Below, in pieces: positions 1 through 9,093 of a stretch of 64,000 bases of DNA. The position numbers and the translations under genes were made by a program. Below the pieces are notes generated by a model, which was not told the DNA's origin, made no database searches, and worked only from the letters and a program-made list of their open reading frames with translations. Source of the DNA: Cereibacter_A azotoformans (GTDB lineage Bacteria; Pseudomonadota; Alphaproteobacteria; Rhodobacterales; Rhodobacteraceae); NCBI RefSeq assembly GCF_003050905.1, contig NZ_QAOT01000015.1. One strand, 5' to 3'. The first letter of the stretch is position 1, and each line of letters opens with the position of its first letter.

Positions 1-356
1 GTCACGACCACCGCATAATGCCGGAGCGTGTGGGCGATCTCCTCGGCCGCGGCCATGACATAGGTGAGGTCGGCATGCCCGTCGCCGCGCCGCGTCGGCG
101 TTCCCACGGCGATGAAGACCGCCTCGGCGTCGCGCATCGCCTCGGCCAGATCGAGCGTGAAGGACAGCCGCCCCGCCGCCACGTTGCGCGTCATCAGCGC
201 CTCGAGCCCGGGCTCGAAGATCGGCACCTTGCCGTCCTTCAGCTTGGCGATCTTCGCCGGGTCCTTGTCGACGCAGACGACCTCATGTCCGAAGTCGGAG
301 AAGCAGACCCCGGATACAAGGCCCACATAGCCCGTGCCGATCATCGCGATCTTCAT
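1..356 (-). CDS. UDP-glucose 6-dehydrogenase, N-terminal part (cut by window edge)
   Basis: Nucleotide-sugar dehydrogenase that oxidises UDP-glucose to UDP-glucuronate with two NAD+, supplying envelope polysaccharide. Only the first 118 codons are here; the gene runs off the left edge of the window. The start is the ATG read leftward from 356. The N-terminus reads MKIAMIGTGYVGLVSGVCF, the GxGxxG dinucleotide-binding loop of this family, followed by the conserved IFEPGL and VGTPT segments. The second NAD-domain and the catalytic Cys are outside the window. A GDP-mannose dehydrogenase is possible, but the EPGL and GTPT motifs fit the UDP-glucose enzyme well. Confidence 0.88.
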   Translation of the reverse strand, partial: MKIAMIGTGYVGLVSGVCFSDFGHEVVCVDKDPAKIAKLKDGKVPIFEPGLEALMTRNVAAGRLSFTLDLAEAMRDAEAVFIAVGTPTRRGDGHADLTYVMAAAEEIAHTLRHYAVVV

Positions 357-417
357 GGAAAAAGCCGTCCTTTCCCTTGTGCGGCCTGTCTGTCAGCCGC
401 ATTCCAGACTGTAAATT

Positions 418-1344
418 TCAACCCAAGGCATCTTTCGCAATGGACGCACTCGCCCGCCGCTTCAGCACCGACTCGCGCCAGGTGATGTAGGTGATGGCAG
501 AGATGATGATCCCGCCTCCCAGAAGCACGAAGGGGTCGATGCGTTCCCCGAAGGCCAGCGCCCCGAGCAACGTGGCCCAGACAAGTTGCAGGAAGGTGAC
601 GGGTTGCGTCACCGTCAGCGGGGCCGCGGCAAAGGCGCGGGTCATGCAGTAATGGCCGAGCGTGGCGAACACGGCCACGAGCGCAAGCCACAGAAGCTGC
701 GTCGCGCCCACCGGCACCCAGACGAGCAGCGCAAAGGGCAGCAGGCCCACCGTCACCGTCAGCGACAGCATCGCCACGATCGCCCCCGCCCCCGCCACGT
801 CCGACAGCCTGCGGGCCAGCAGGTAGCTGACGGCGAAGAACGAGGCCGCGCCGAGTTGCGACAGGTGCCCCGAAGACAGTTCGCGCAGGCCGGGCCGGAG
901 CACGATCAGCGCCCCCACCAGCGCCACCGCCACCGCCAGAACCCGCCGCAGCGCCAGCCGCTCGGCGAAGAAGAGCGCCGCCCCCAGCGTCACCAGAACC
1001 GGGTTCAGGTAGCCGATGGCCGTCACCTCGGCGACCGGAATGCGGGCCATGGCGTAGAACCAGCAGATCACGGCGAAGGTGTGCACGAGGCCGCGCAGGG
1101 AATAGACCTTCAGTGCGCCGGGCGGAAAGCCGCCCCGCAGCACCGGGATCAGCGTCGGCAGCAGGAACAGCACACCGAAGGCGAAGCGGAGGAACGCCCC
1201 CTGTGCCGCCGGAATGTCGGTGCCCAGATAGCGGACGATGCCCGTCACCGCCACGAAGCTGAGGCCGGAGGCCAGCATCCAGAGCACGCCTTCCAGCGTG
1301 CGGGTCCGGCTCGCATCTGCGGGAAAGGCGCTCATGGCCGGCAA
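418..1344 (-). CDS. DMT superfamily (EamA) transporter
   Basis: Inner-membrane permease of the drug/metabolite transporter superfamily. The protein has 308 residues and about ten hydrophobic segments, arranged as two EamA repeats (roughly residues 20-150 and 165-295). Each repeat ends in the family's pattern of a glycine-rich helix and a basic cytoplasmic edge (ERLALRR, ERIDPF). An internal start at M5 (MSAFPADAS) is equally possible. The substrate cannot be told from sequence; relatives export amino acids, purines or S-adenosylmethionine. It lies 61 bp before the UDP-glucose dehydrogenase start on the same strand, with no obvious functional link. Confidence 0.85.
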   Translation of the reverse strand: MPAMSAFPADASRTRTLEGVLWMLASGLSFVAVTGIVRYLGTDIPAAQGAFLRFAFGVLFLLPTLIPVLRGGFPPGALKVYSLRGLVHTFAVICWFYAMARIPVAEVTAIGYLNPVLVTLGAALFFAERLALRRVLAVAVALVGALIVLRPGLRELSSGHLSQLGAASFFAVSYLLARRLSDVAGAGAIVAMLSLTVTVGLLPFALLVWVPVGATQLLWLALVAVFATLGHYCMTRAFAAAPLTVTQPVTFLQLVWATLLGALAFGERIDPFVLLGGGIIISAITYITWRESVLKRRASASIAKDALG

Positions 1345-1492
1345 TCAACCCGATCTCCCAAGGCATCGCAAGGGCAGATCATCAAGAAGCCGCCCCGGTT
1401 TCGGCAAAGGCCGAACCGTTGCGCACCCCACCCCGGCACACGAGCCCCCCGCGCAAGACCTGCGGAGGGCGGCGCCTCTCGCGCAGCCCGCC

Positions 1493-2239
1493 TCAGGCGT
1501 CGAGCCTTGCCGCGACATCCTCGGGGATGTCGAAGTTTGCGGTCACCGTCTGCACGTCGTCGTCCTCTTCCAGCGCATCGATCAGCTTCATCAGCTTCTG
1601 CGCGGTTTCCAGATCGACGTTCGTGCGGTTCTGCGGCTTCCAGACGAGCTTGGCTTCCTCGCTCTCGCCCAGCACCTTTTCCAGCGCCTCGGACACCTCG
1701 TTGAGGCTCGTGTCGCCGCAATAGATCCAGTGGCCGTCCTCGTCCGATTCGACGTCATCGGCCCCGGCCTCGATCGCGGCCATCATCACCGTGTCGGCAT
1801 CGCCGGCAGCGGGCTTGTAGGTGATCTCGCCCACCCGGTCGAACATGAAGCTCACCGAGCCGGTGGTGCCGAGGTTGCCGCCGAACTTGGTGAAATAGCT
1901 GCGCACGTTCGAGGCGGTGCGGTTCACGTTGTCGGTCATCGTCTCGACGATGATCGCGATGCCGTTCGGGCCATAGCCTTCGTAGCGGATTTCCGAATAA
2001 TCCTCGGCATCGCCACCCTGCGACTTCTTGATCGCGCGCTCGATCACGTCCTTGGGCATCGAGACGGCCTTGGCCGCCTTCACCGCCAGCCGCAGGCGCG
2101 GGTTCTTGTCGGGGTCGGGATCACCCATCTTGGCGGCGACGGTGATCTCCTTCGCCAGCTTCGAGAACATCTTCGAGCGCAGCTTGTCCTGCTTGCCCTT
2201 GCGATGCTGGATGTTCGCCCATTTGGAATGGCCCGCCAT
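1493..2239 (-). CDS. YebC/PmpR family regulatory protein
   Basis: A 248-residue YebC-family protein of the usual length. The N-terminus MAGHSKWANIQHRKG is the family signature, followed by the conserved helical domain and two alpha/beta domains rich in acidic residues (ESDEDG near residue 165). Family members are cytoplasmic; some act as DNA-binding transcription factors, and a more recent view gives them a role in translation of difficult peptide stretches. The start is firm because the signature begins at the first Met. It stands alone between the transporter genes on either side and is probably transcribed separately. Confidence 0.95.
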   Translation of the reverse strand: MAGHSKWANIQHRKGKQDKLRSKMFSKLAKEITVAAKMGDPDPDKNPRLRLAVKAAKAVSMPKDVIERAIKKSQGGDAEDYSEIRYEGYGPNGIAIIVETMTDNVNRTASNVRSYFTKFGGNLGTTGSVSFMFDRVGEITYKPAAGDADTVMMAAIEAGADDVESDEDGHWIYCGDTSLNEVSEALEKVLGESEEAKLVWKPQNRTNVDLETAQKLMKLIDALEEDDDVQTVTANFDIPEDVAARLDA

Positions 2240-2314
2240 GACCCTCTCCGATCCTTTGATACCGGGCGCCTATAGCCCAGCGCCCGCCCCCCCCGCAAGC
2301 CTTGGCGACCTGCG

Positions 2315-4093
2315 TCAGAAGGGGAAGAACAGCGGGATCAGCAGGCTCATCGCCACCATCATCAGGATGTTGAGCGGCAGGCCGATGCGCAGGAAGTCGG
2401 TGAACCGGTAGCCGCCGGGGCCATAGACCAGCGTGTTGGTCTGGTAGCCGATGGGGGTGGCGAAGCTGGCCGAGGCGCCGAACATCACCGCCACGACGAA
2501 GGGCCGCGGATCCACCCCGAGCGAGGCCGCCAGCCCGATCACGATGGGCGTCAGGATCACGGCCACGGCGTTGTTGCTCACAAGCTCGGTCAGGAGCGAG
2601 GTCAGGGCATAGACCACGAACACCAGCAGGAACGGCGGCAGACCCTGCATCAGCGGCGCGACCGCGCCCACGATCATCCCCACCGCGCCGGAATGTTCGA
2701 GCCCCGCCCCGACGGCGAGCATCCCGAAGATCAGCGCAAGAAGGCGACCCTCGATATAGCCGAAAGCCTCGTCGGCATCGATGCAGCGCGTCACGAGCAC
2801 CACCGCCACGCCGATCATCGCCAGCACCGCGATCGGCGCCACGTTCAGCGCCGACAGCAGCACCACCGCCGCCAGCACCGCCATCACCACGGGCGCCCGG
2901 CTGCGGCGGTAGGCACGGTCGGACGGCTGGGCGATGTCCACCACCTGCATCTCGCTGGCCAGCCGCTCGATGTCCTGCTGCGCCCCTTCCAGAAGCAGGG
3001 TGTCGCCCACCTGCACCACGAGATCGTCGAGCTGCCGGCCGATGTTCTGGTTGCGCCGGTGCGCCGCCAGCACATAGACGCCGTAGCGCCGCCGAAGCCG
3101 CATCGCGCCAAGCGACCGGCCCACCATGAAGCAGCCCGGCGTGATCAGCACCTCGACCACCTGCGTCTGGACCGAGGACAGCTTGTCCACCAGCCGCAGC
3201 TCCTTGTTCGATTGCAGGCTGAGGACCTCGGACATCGGGGTGCGCAGCACGACCCGGTCGCCCGCCTCCAGCACCGCCTCGCCGAGATTGCGGCGAAGCG
3301 AGGCATCGCCGCGCAGCACGTCGATCACGCGCAGGCTCTCGCGCTTGAAGATGTCCACCTCCTCGACCTTGCGGCCGATCAGCGCCGAATCCTCCGGCAC
3401 GGCCACCTCGGTGAAGAACTTCATCCGCGTCCGGTCCGAGAGCAGCATCCCCATGCTGTCCCGGTCGGGCAGCAGGCGCGGCGCAAAGAACCACAGGTAA
3501 CAGAGGCCGATCAGCGCCATCGCGATCCCGAGCGGCGTGATCTCGAAGATCGAGAAGGGCTCAAGTCCCGAGCCGCGCGCGACGCCATCCACCAGCAGGT
3601 TGGTCGAGGTGCCGATCAGCGTCACCGTCCCGCCGAAGATCGAGAGATAGCTCAGCGGGATCATCACCTTGGAGGGCGAGATCTTCATCTGCCGCGCGAT
3701 CTGCATGAAGACCGGGATCATCACCACGACGATCGGCGTGTTGTTCATGAAGGCCGACATGCCGATGATCACCACCGACAGCAGGCCCAGCGTCCGCAAC
3801 GGCCGATCGGCCGCGTGGCGGATGGCAAGCTGCGTCACCGCATCGAGGGTTCCGGTCCGGACAAGGGACCCCACGATGATGAAGAGCGCGGTGATCGTCC
3901 AGGGCGCGGGGTTCGAGAGAACCTTCAGCAGATCGTCCTGCGGCAGGATGCCCACCGCCAGCATCAGCGCCCCGCCCGCGATGGCCGTCACCTCGACGGG
4001 ATAGATCTCGCGGACAAAAAGCACCAGCATCCCGGCGAGGATCGCCAGCGCCGTCCACGCCTGCATCGGTTCCGAAAGTTCGAGACCGAACAT
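2315..4093 (-). CDS. SLC13-family anion permease with TrkA-C domains
   Basis: Inner-membrane permease of the DASS/SLC13 group. I place the start at the second of two adjacent Met codons (4093), because an AGGAGAG ribosome-binding site sits five bases before it. This gives 592 residues. Hydrophobic helices occupy residues 8-190 and 385-592, with the hairpin motifs NNTPIVVVMIP and SNNAVAVILTPI. Between them lie two TrkA-C (RCK-C) domains at roughly residues 200-360. Relatives carry sulfate, dicarboxylates or other anions driven by Na+; the substrate here is not determined. Confidence 0.88.
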   Translation of the reverse strand: MFGLELSEPMQAWTALAILAGMLVLFVREIYPVEVTAIAGGALMLAVGILPQDDLLKVLSNPAPWTITALFIIVGSLVRTGTLDAVTQLAIRHAADRPLRTLGLLSVVIIGMSAFMNNTPIVVVMIPVFMQIARQMKISPSKVMIPLSYLSIFGGTVTLIGTSTNLLVDGVARGSGLEPFSIFEITPLGIAMALIGLCYLWFFAPRLLPDRDSMGMLLSDRTRMKFFTEVAVPEDSALIGRKVEEVDIFKRESLRVIDVLRGDASLRRNLGEAVLEAGDRVVLRTPMSEVLSLQSNKELRLVDKLSSVQTQVVEVLITPGCFMVGRSLGAMRLRRRYGVYVLAAHRRNQNIGRQLDDLVVQVGDTLLLEGAQQDIERLASEMQVVDIAQPSDRAYRRSRAPVVMAVLAAVVLLSALNVAPIAVLAMIGVAVVLVTRCIDADEAFGYIEGRLLALIFGMLAVGAGLEHSGAVGMIVGAVAPLMQGLPPFLLVFVVYALTSLLTELVSNNAVAVILTPIVIGLAASLGVDPRPFVVAVMFGASASFATPIGYQTNTLVYGPGGYRFTDFLRIGLPLNILMMVAMSLLIPLFFPF

Positions 4094-4196
4094 CATCTCT
4101 CCTGTTGAACTCTGCTCGCCTGCATACGCGGTGACCGCCGGCAAGCAAAGCCGGCGCGAGACCGCCTGTCACGTTCCGTCGTGAAGACGGGCAGCC

Positions 4197-5006
4197 TCAG
4201 GGCCGCGACTCCTGCAACCGGCCGCCCAGCCGGACAGGCACGACCCGCTGGGCGAGGCCCGTGCGGTCGTCCGTCTCGACATAGACGCCCGACAGGGTGG
4301 CGGGCCCCGAGGCGGGCTCGAACCGGCCCTTCGGCATCTGGGTGATGAAGCGCCGCAGCGGCTCGGACTTTTCCATGCCGATCACGGAATCATAGTCCCC
4401 GCACATGCCCGCATCGCTGAGGTAGGCCGTGCCACCGCGCAGGATCTGCGCATCCGCTGTCGGCACATGGGTGTGCGTCCCCACCACAAGGCTCGCCCGT
4501 CCGTCGCACCAGTGGCCCATGGCCATCTTCTCGCTGGTGGCCTCGCAATGGATGTCGAGGATCGTGGCCTGCACCGCGCCGCCCAGCGGCGAGCCCTTCA
4601 GCACCCCGTCCACCGCCGAGAAGGGATCGTCGAAGGGCCGCTTCATGAAGACCTGACCCAGCGCCTGCAGCACCAGCACCTTGCGCCCGCCGACGGTGAA
4701 GATCCGCGCGCCCTTGCCCGGTGCGGTCCGGGCGTAGTTCAGCGGCCGCACGATGCGCGGCTCGGTCTCGATGAACTGGAGCATTTCCTTCTGGTCGAAG
4801 GCATGGTCGCCAAGCGTGACGCAGTCCGCGCCCGAGGCGAGCAGCTTCTTCGCATGGTCGCCGGTGATGCCCGCCCCGCTGGATGCGTTCTCGCCATTGA
4901 CGACGACGAAATCGAGCCCCCAGTCCGTGCGCAGCGCCGGCAGCCGTTCCGCCACCGCCGAGCGCCCCGCACGCCCCATCACATCGCCAAGAAAGAGAAG
5001 CCTCAT
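4197..5006 (-). CDS. YmdB-family metallophosphoesterase (TIGR00282)
   Basis: Calcineurin-like phosphoesterase of the YmdB family, whose characterised members hydrolyse 2',3'-cyclic nucleotides. I start at the ATG that opens MRLLFLGDVMGRAGR, because this is the family N-terminus; the 12 codons upstream look like leader. The protein has 269 residues, the usual size. Metal-binding motifs visible are GDVMGRAGR, NGEN, GDHAFDQ and GTHTHVPTAD. It is divergent from the helicase gene, with 85 bp between the start codons. Confidence 0.9.
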   Translation of the reverse strand: MRLLFLGDVMGRAGRSAVAERLPALRTDWGLDFVVVNGENASSGAGITGDHAKKLLASGADCVTLGDHAFDQKEMLQFIETEPRIVRPLNYARTAPGKGARIFTVGGRKVLVLQALGQVFMKRPFDDPFSAVDGVLKGSPLGGAVQATILDIHCEATSEKMAMGHWCDGRASLVVGTHTHVPTADAQILRGGTAYLSDAGMCGDYDSVIGMEKSEPLRRFITQMPKGRFEPASGPATLSGVYVETDDRTGLAQRVVPVRLGGRLQESRP

Positions 5007-5091
5007 GGCGGCAGCGTTAGGGCGCGGGCGTGCCAAGAGCAAGAGGATTCCGCCCCTTTCCGCCCCTTCCCGCGCGCCCTATCCTTTGCGC

Positions 5092-7491
5092 ATGAGCCTC
5101 CTGCCGCCGTTCCTTGCGCCCTTTTTCGCCGCCCGTGGCTGGACGCTGCATCCGCATCAGGAAGAGATGCTGGCCGGCGCGGACGCGCCGGCGCTGCTCC
5201 TCGTGGCGCCCACCGGCGGGGGCAAGACGCTCGCCGGTTTCCTGCCGACGCTGGCCGAGCTGGGCCCGCATCCCGCGCCGGGCCTGCACACGCTCTACAT
5301 TTCGCCGCTGAAGGCGCTGGCGGCCGACATCCGCCGCAACCTGCGCGCCCCGATCGAGGGAGCGGGTCTCGCGATCCGGGTCGAGGACCGCACCGGCGAC
5401 ACGGGCAGCCACGTCCGCCGCCGACAGCGGGCCGATCCGCCCCACATCCTGCTCACCACGCCCGAGAGCCTCGCGCTCTTGCTGTCCTACGAGGATGCGC
5501 CGCGGATCTTCGCGGGCCTGCAACGGGTGATCGTGGACGAGATCCACGCGCTGGCCGAATCCAGGCGCGGCGACCAGCTCATGCTGTGCCTTGCCCGGCT
5601 CCAGCGGCTGGCGCCCGGCCTGCGCCGGGTGGGCCTCTCGGCCACGGTCGAGGACCCGCCGGCGCTGGCCCGCTTCCTCGCCGCCCACCCGGGCCCCTGC
5701 CGGGTGCTGATGGCCGATCCCGGCCCCGATCCCGACATCGCCATGCTCGAGACCGAGACGCCCCCGCCCTGGGCGGGCGGCGGCGGGCGGCACGCGATCC
5801 CCGAGGTGCTGGCCGAGATCCGCCGCCACCGCACGACGCTCGTCTTTCACAACACCCGCGCGCAGGCCGAGCTGTTCTTCCACGCGCTCTGGCTTGCCAA
5901 CGAGGACGACCTGCCCATCGGCATCCACCACGGCTCGCTCTCGCGTGAGCAGCGCGAGCGGGTCGAGGCGGCGATGGTCGCGGGAGAGCTGCGCGCCATC
6001 GTCTGCACCGGCTCGCTCGATCTGGGCATCGACTGGGGCGACGTCGATCTGGTGATCCAGGTCGGCGCGCCGAAGAACGTCAAGCGCCTCGTCCAGCGCA
6101 TCGGGCGGGCGAACCACCGCTACAACGCGCCCTCCAAGGCGCTTCTGGTGCCGGCCAACCGCTTCGAGGTGGTCGAATGCCTCGCCGCGCTGGAAGCCGT
6201 GCGCGACCATGCGCTCGACGGCGAGCCGCGGGGGCCGGGTCCGCGCGATGTCCTCTGCCAGCATATCCTGATCACCGCGGCGGCCGGGCCCTTTGCGGCC
6301 GACGCCCTCTTTGCCGAGGTGATCAGCGCCGGACCCTACGCCGGCCTCTCGCGGGCCGACTTCGACGCCTGCCTCGATTTCGTGGCGACCGGCGGCTACG
6401 CGCTGCGCGCCTATGACCGCTGGCAGCGGATCATGCTGCGGGGCGGCCTCTGGCAGCTGCGCGACCCGCGCACGGCGCAAGTGATCCGCATGAACATCGG
6501 CACGATCATCGACACCGAGGTGCTCAAGGTGCGGATGCGCGGCCGGGGCGGCGCGCCGCTGGGCGAGATCGAGGAAGGCTTCGCCGCCACCCTCACCCCC
6601 GGCGACACCTTCCTGATGGCAGGCCAGGTGGTGCGCTACGAAGGCCTGCACGAGATGACCGTCGAGGTCACGCGAAATCCCGGCCGCGATCCGCGGGTGG
6701 CCACCTTCAACGGCACCAAGTTCGCCACCTCCACCCTTCTCACGCACCGGATCCTCGAGCTGTTCCGGCAACCCGGCTGGCCCGGCCTTCCACGCCACAC
6801 CGCCGACTGGCTGGCCCTCCAGCGCAAGGTCTCGCGCCTGCCCGAGGCCGACCGGCTGCTGGTCGAGAGCTTTCCCCACGACGGGCGCGAGCATCTCTGC
6901 CTCTACGGCTTTGCCGGCCGCAACGCGCAGCAGACGCTGGGCCTTCTGCTCACCAAGCGCATGGAGGAGGAGCGCCTCTCGCCCCTCGGCTTCGTCGCGA
7001 CCGACTATGCCACGCTGATCTGGGGGCTGGAGGCCGTGACCGATCCCGCCCCGCTCTTCGAGGCCGAACGGCTGCGCGAGGGGCTCGAGAGCTGGCTTGC
7101 CGGAAATGCGGTGATGAAGCGGACCTTCCGCAACTCGGCCATCATCGCGGGGCTGATCGAGCGCACCCACATGGGCCGGCGGCGCACGGGCAAGCAGGCG
7201 ACCTTCTCCTCGGACATCCTCTACGACACGCTGCTTCGGCACGATCCGGGTCACCTGCTGCTGCGCATCACGCGCGAAGAGGCCGAGCGTGGCCTCGTGG
7301 ATTTCGGCCGGATCGAGGAGATGCTGGCCCGCACCCGCGGCCGCGTGGATTGCCTGCGGCTGGACCGCGTGACCCCGCTCGCCGCGCCGCTCTTCCTCGA
7401 GATGGGCCGCGTCCCCGTCGAAGGCGCGGGGCGCCAGCGGCTGATGGAGGAGCAGGCCGCGGCCCTCATGGCCGCCGCAGGACTGAGCTGA
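5092..7491 (+). CDS. Lhr-type DEXH helicase, ligase-associated DNA damage response
   Basis: Superfamily 2 helicase of 799 residues, a short Lhr-type protein. The ATG at 5092 is chosen because conserved sequence (RGWTLHPHQEEML, the Q-like motif) begins there. Visible motifs are Walker A APTGGGKTLAGF (about residue 41), DEIHALAE, SATVEDP, HNTRAQAELFF and QRIGRANHRYN, then the long C-terminal Lhr region. This family (TIGR04121) is normally encoded with an ATP-dependent DNA ligase, an exonuclease and PdeM. PdeM follows 96 bp downstream here, but the ligase and exonuclease are not next to it. The expected role is 3'-5' DNA translocation during repair. Confidence 0.92.
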   Translation: MSLLPPFLAPFFAARGWTLHPHQEEMLAGADAPALLLVAPTGGGKTLAGFLPTLAELGPHPAPGLHTLYISPLKALAADIRRNLRAPIEGAGLAIRVEDRTGDTGSHVRRRQRADPPHILLTTPESLALLLSYEDAPRIFAGLQRVIVDEIHALAESRRGDQLMLCLARLQRLAPGLRRVGLSATVEDPPALARFLAAHPGPCRVLMADPGPDPDIAMLETETPPPWAGGGGRHAIPEVLAEIRRHRTTLVFHNTRAQAELFFHALWLANEDDLPIGIHHGSLSREQRERVEAAMVAGELRAIVCTGSLDLGIDWGDVDLVIQVGAPKNVKRLVQRIGRANHRYNAPSKALLVPANRFEVVECLAALEAVRDHALDGEPRGPGPRDVLCQHILITAAAGPFAADALFAEVISAGPYAGLSRADFDACLDFVATGGYALRAYDRWQRIMLRGGLWQLRDPRTAQVIRMNIGTIIDTEVLKVRMRGRGGAPLGEIEEGFAATLTPGDTFLMAGQVVRYEGLHEMTVEVTRNPGRDPRVATFNGTKFATSTLLTHRILELFRQPGWPGLPRHTADWLALQRKVSRLPEADRLLVESFPHDGREHLCLYGFAGRNAQQTLGLLLTKRMEEERLSPLGFVATDYATLIWGLEAVTDPAPLFEAERLREGLESWLAGNAVMKRTFRNSAIIAGLIERTHMGRRRTGKQATFSSDILYDTLLRHDPGHLLLRITREEAERGLVDFGRIEEMLARTRGRVDCLRLDRVTPLAAPLFLEMGRVPVEGAGRQRLMEEQAAALMAAAGLS

Positions 7492-7587
7492 CAGCGAACC
7501 TCGGCAAGGGCACGCACCGTGCCAAGCCTCTGGCCGGATCCACAGCCTGCGCTTGCGTGGCGCGCGCGGATGAGACAGGAACGGGCC

Positions 7588-8274
7588 ATGAACGGCCATA
7601 CCTTCTTCCTTGCCGATGCGCGGCTGGTGGCGATGCCCTCAGGGGCCCTCTGGTGGCCCGAGGAGCGGCTGCTCTGTGTCTCGGACCTGCATCTGGGCAA
7701 GGCCGAGCGGATGGCGCGGCGCGGCGGCACGCTGCTGCCGCCCTACGAGACGCAGGCCACCCTCGCCCGGCTGACCGCCGATCTCGAGGCCACGGGCGCG
7801 GCGCGGGTGCTCTGCCTTGGCGATTCGTTCGACGATGCCGAGGCGGCGGGCGCGCTGGTCGAGGCCGAGCGCCTCTGGCTCATGCGGCTGATGGCCGGGC
7901 GCGAGTGGATCTGGATCCTCGGCAACCACGACCCGGCCCCCACCGACTGCGGCGGAAGCTACCGGGGCGAGATCACGCTCGGGCCGCTCACCTTCCGCCA
8001 CATCGCGGCGGGCGAGGCCGAGGTCTCGGGCCATTACCATCCGAAATGCACGCTCGCGGGCCGGGCCCGGCCCTGTTTCCTGACCGACGGCCGACGCCTG
8101 ATCCTGCCCGCCTATGGCGCCTATACCGGCGGGCTCTGGTGCCACGATCCGACGCTGGTGGCGCTGATGCGGCCGGGCGCGCTCGCGATCCTCACCGGCA
8201 CCAAGGCCATTCCGGTGCCCATGCCGCGCCGGGCCCCTCAAATCAGGCCGCGCTCTTCCAGCTTTGCGCGGTGA
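7588..8274 (+). CDS. pdeM: PdeM, ligase-associated DNA damage response endonuclease
   Basis: Metallophosphatase-fold nuclease of 228 residues (TIGR04123). The start at 7588 has a GACAGGA ribosome-binding site seven bases upstream. Metal-binding motifs are VSDLHLGKAERMARRG, CLGDSFDD, ILGNHDP and GHYHPK, in the expected order. It follows the Lhr-type helicase on the same strand and probably shares its mRNA. The characterised relative is a Mn2+-dependent phosphodiesterase/endonuclease thought to act with the other ligase-associated proteins. The 3' end overlaps the end of the convergent LytTR gene by 37 bp. Confidence 0.88.
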   Translation: MNGHTFFLADARLVAMPSGALWWPEERLLCVSDLHLGKAERMARRGGTLLPPYETQATLARLTADLEATGAARVLCLGDSFDDAEAAGALVEAERLWLMRLMAGREWIWILGNHDPAPTDCGGSYRGEITLGPLTFRHIAAGEAEVSGHYHPKCTLAGRARPCFLTDGRRLILPAYGAYTGGLWCHDPTLVALMRPGALAILTGTKAIPVPMPRRAPQIRPRSSSFAR

Positions 8275-9068
8275 GCGCGGCTGACGGGAATGCGGCTGCC
8301 GTCCCTCAGCAGCAGGAACAGCTTGCCCGGCCCGCGCTCGACCCCGGTGACGGCCGACCAGGCCACCCAGTGCGAGCGGTGGACCTGCGCCCCCGGCACG
8401 CCCTCGGTTTCATCCATCGCGTCCGAAAAGCGCAGCAAGAGGCTCACGAGGCCCGCGCTCGTCATCACATCCACATAATGATCCCGGACCGAGATCGAGA
8501 TCAGCTCGCCGCGCTGGCCCGGCTCCATCCGCTGCAGGAGGCGCGGGCTGCCGTCCCGGGAGGGCTGCGGCCGCGTGCCCACGCGGAAGGCCGACAGACC
8601 CAGCGCCGCGCAGAAGAGCGCGGGCGCCACCTCGACCGCGCTCGGCGCCTCGGGGCCGAAGGCGAGGCGCATGAGCCACCAGATCGGCAGCGTGAGGAAC
8701 GCCGCGACGGCAAGCGCCAGCCCCGCCCCGCGCCTCAGCTCGCGCAGGCCCGCCGAGGCGAACCAGATCCGAAGGGCAAGCCCCAGCCCGAGCGTGATGG
8801 CGACCAGCGCGCTCCACACCAGGAGACGTTCGGGCAGGGCCACGGTCTGATAGCTGCCGAACGGACCCGAGACGGCCAGACCGACAGAAAGGGCCGCCCA
8901 GACGATCCAGGGCAGCGGAGCGGCAAGACATTCGGCATAAAGGCGCGAGAAGGACAAGGAAGCCTCCGCCAAGACCTGAACGAATGACTCGTCGCTACAG
9001 GGCCGGCGGGGGCCGATCAACTCCGCCGTGTGACGCAGGCGCGAGGCCGCTTCCCGAAGGCGCGGCAT
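8238..9068 (-). CDS. Membrane-bound LytTR-type DNA-binding regulator
   Basis: A 276-residue protein with about four predicted membrane helices (residues 50-170) and a C-terminal LytTR DNA-binding domain (about 185-276). The domain is recognised by VRDHYVDVMTSAG, QVHRSHWVAW and the closing LRDGSRIPVSRAH segment. It therefore resembles a one-component membrane regulator rather than a response regulator, as no receiver domain is present. It begins 25 bp after the folD stop, so it may be the last gene of the folate operon. The start is uncertain because no good ribosome-binding site is visible. Signal and target genes are unknown. Confidence 0.8.
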   Translation of the reverse strand: MPRLREAASRLRHTAELIGPRRPCSDESFVQVLAEASLSFSRLYAECLAAPLPWIVWAALSVGLAVSGPFGSYQTVALPERLLVWSALVAITLGLGLALRIWFASAGLRELRRGAGLALAVAAFLTLPIWWLMRLAFGPEAPSAVEVAPALFCAALGLSAFRVGTRPQPSRDGSPRLLQRMEPGQRGELISISVRDHYVDVMTSAGLVSLLLRFSDAMDETEGVPGAQVHRSHWVAWSAVTGVERGPGKLFLLLRDGSRIPVSRAHRAKLEERGLI

Positions 9069-9093
9069 CCGGCCCGGTCCGGCGGGCGCGGTG

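Noticed and set aside
5017..7599. Antisense reading frame of 860 codons opposite the helicase gene
   Set aside because: It is a by-product of high GC at third positions; its protein is Arg/His/Gln-rich with no domain, while the plus strand encodes a complete helicase.
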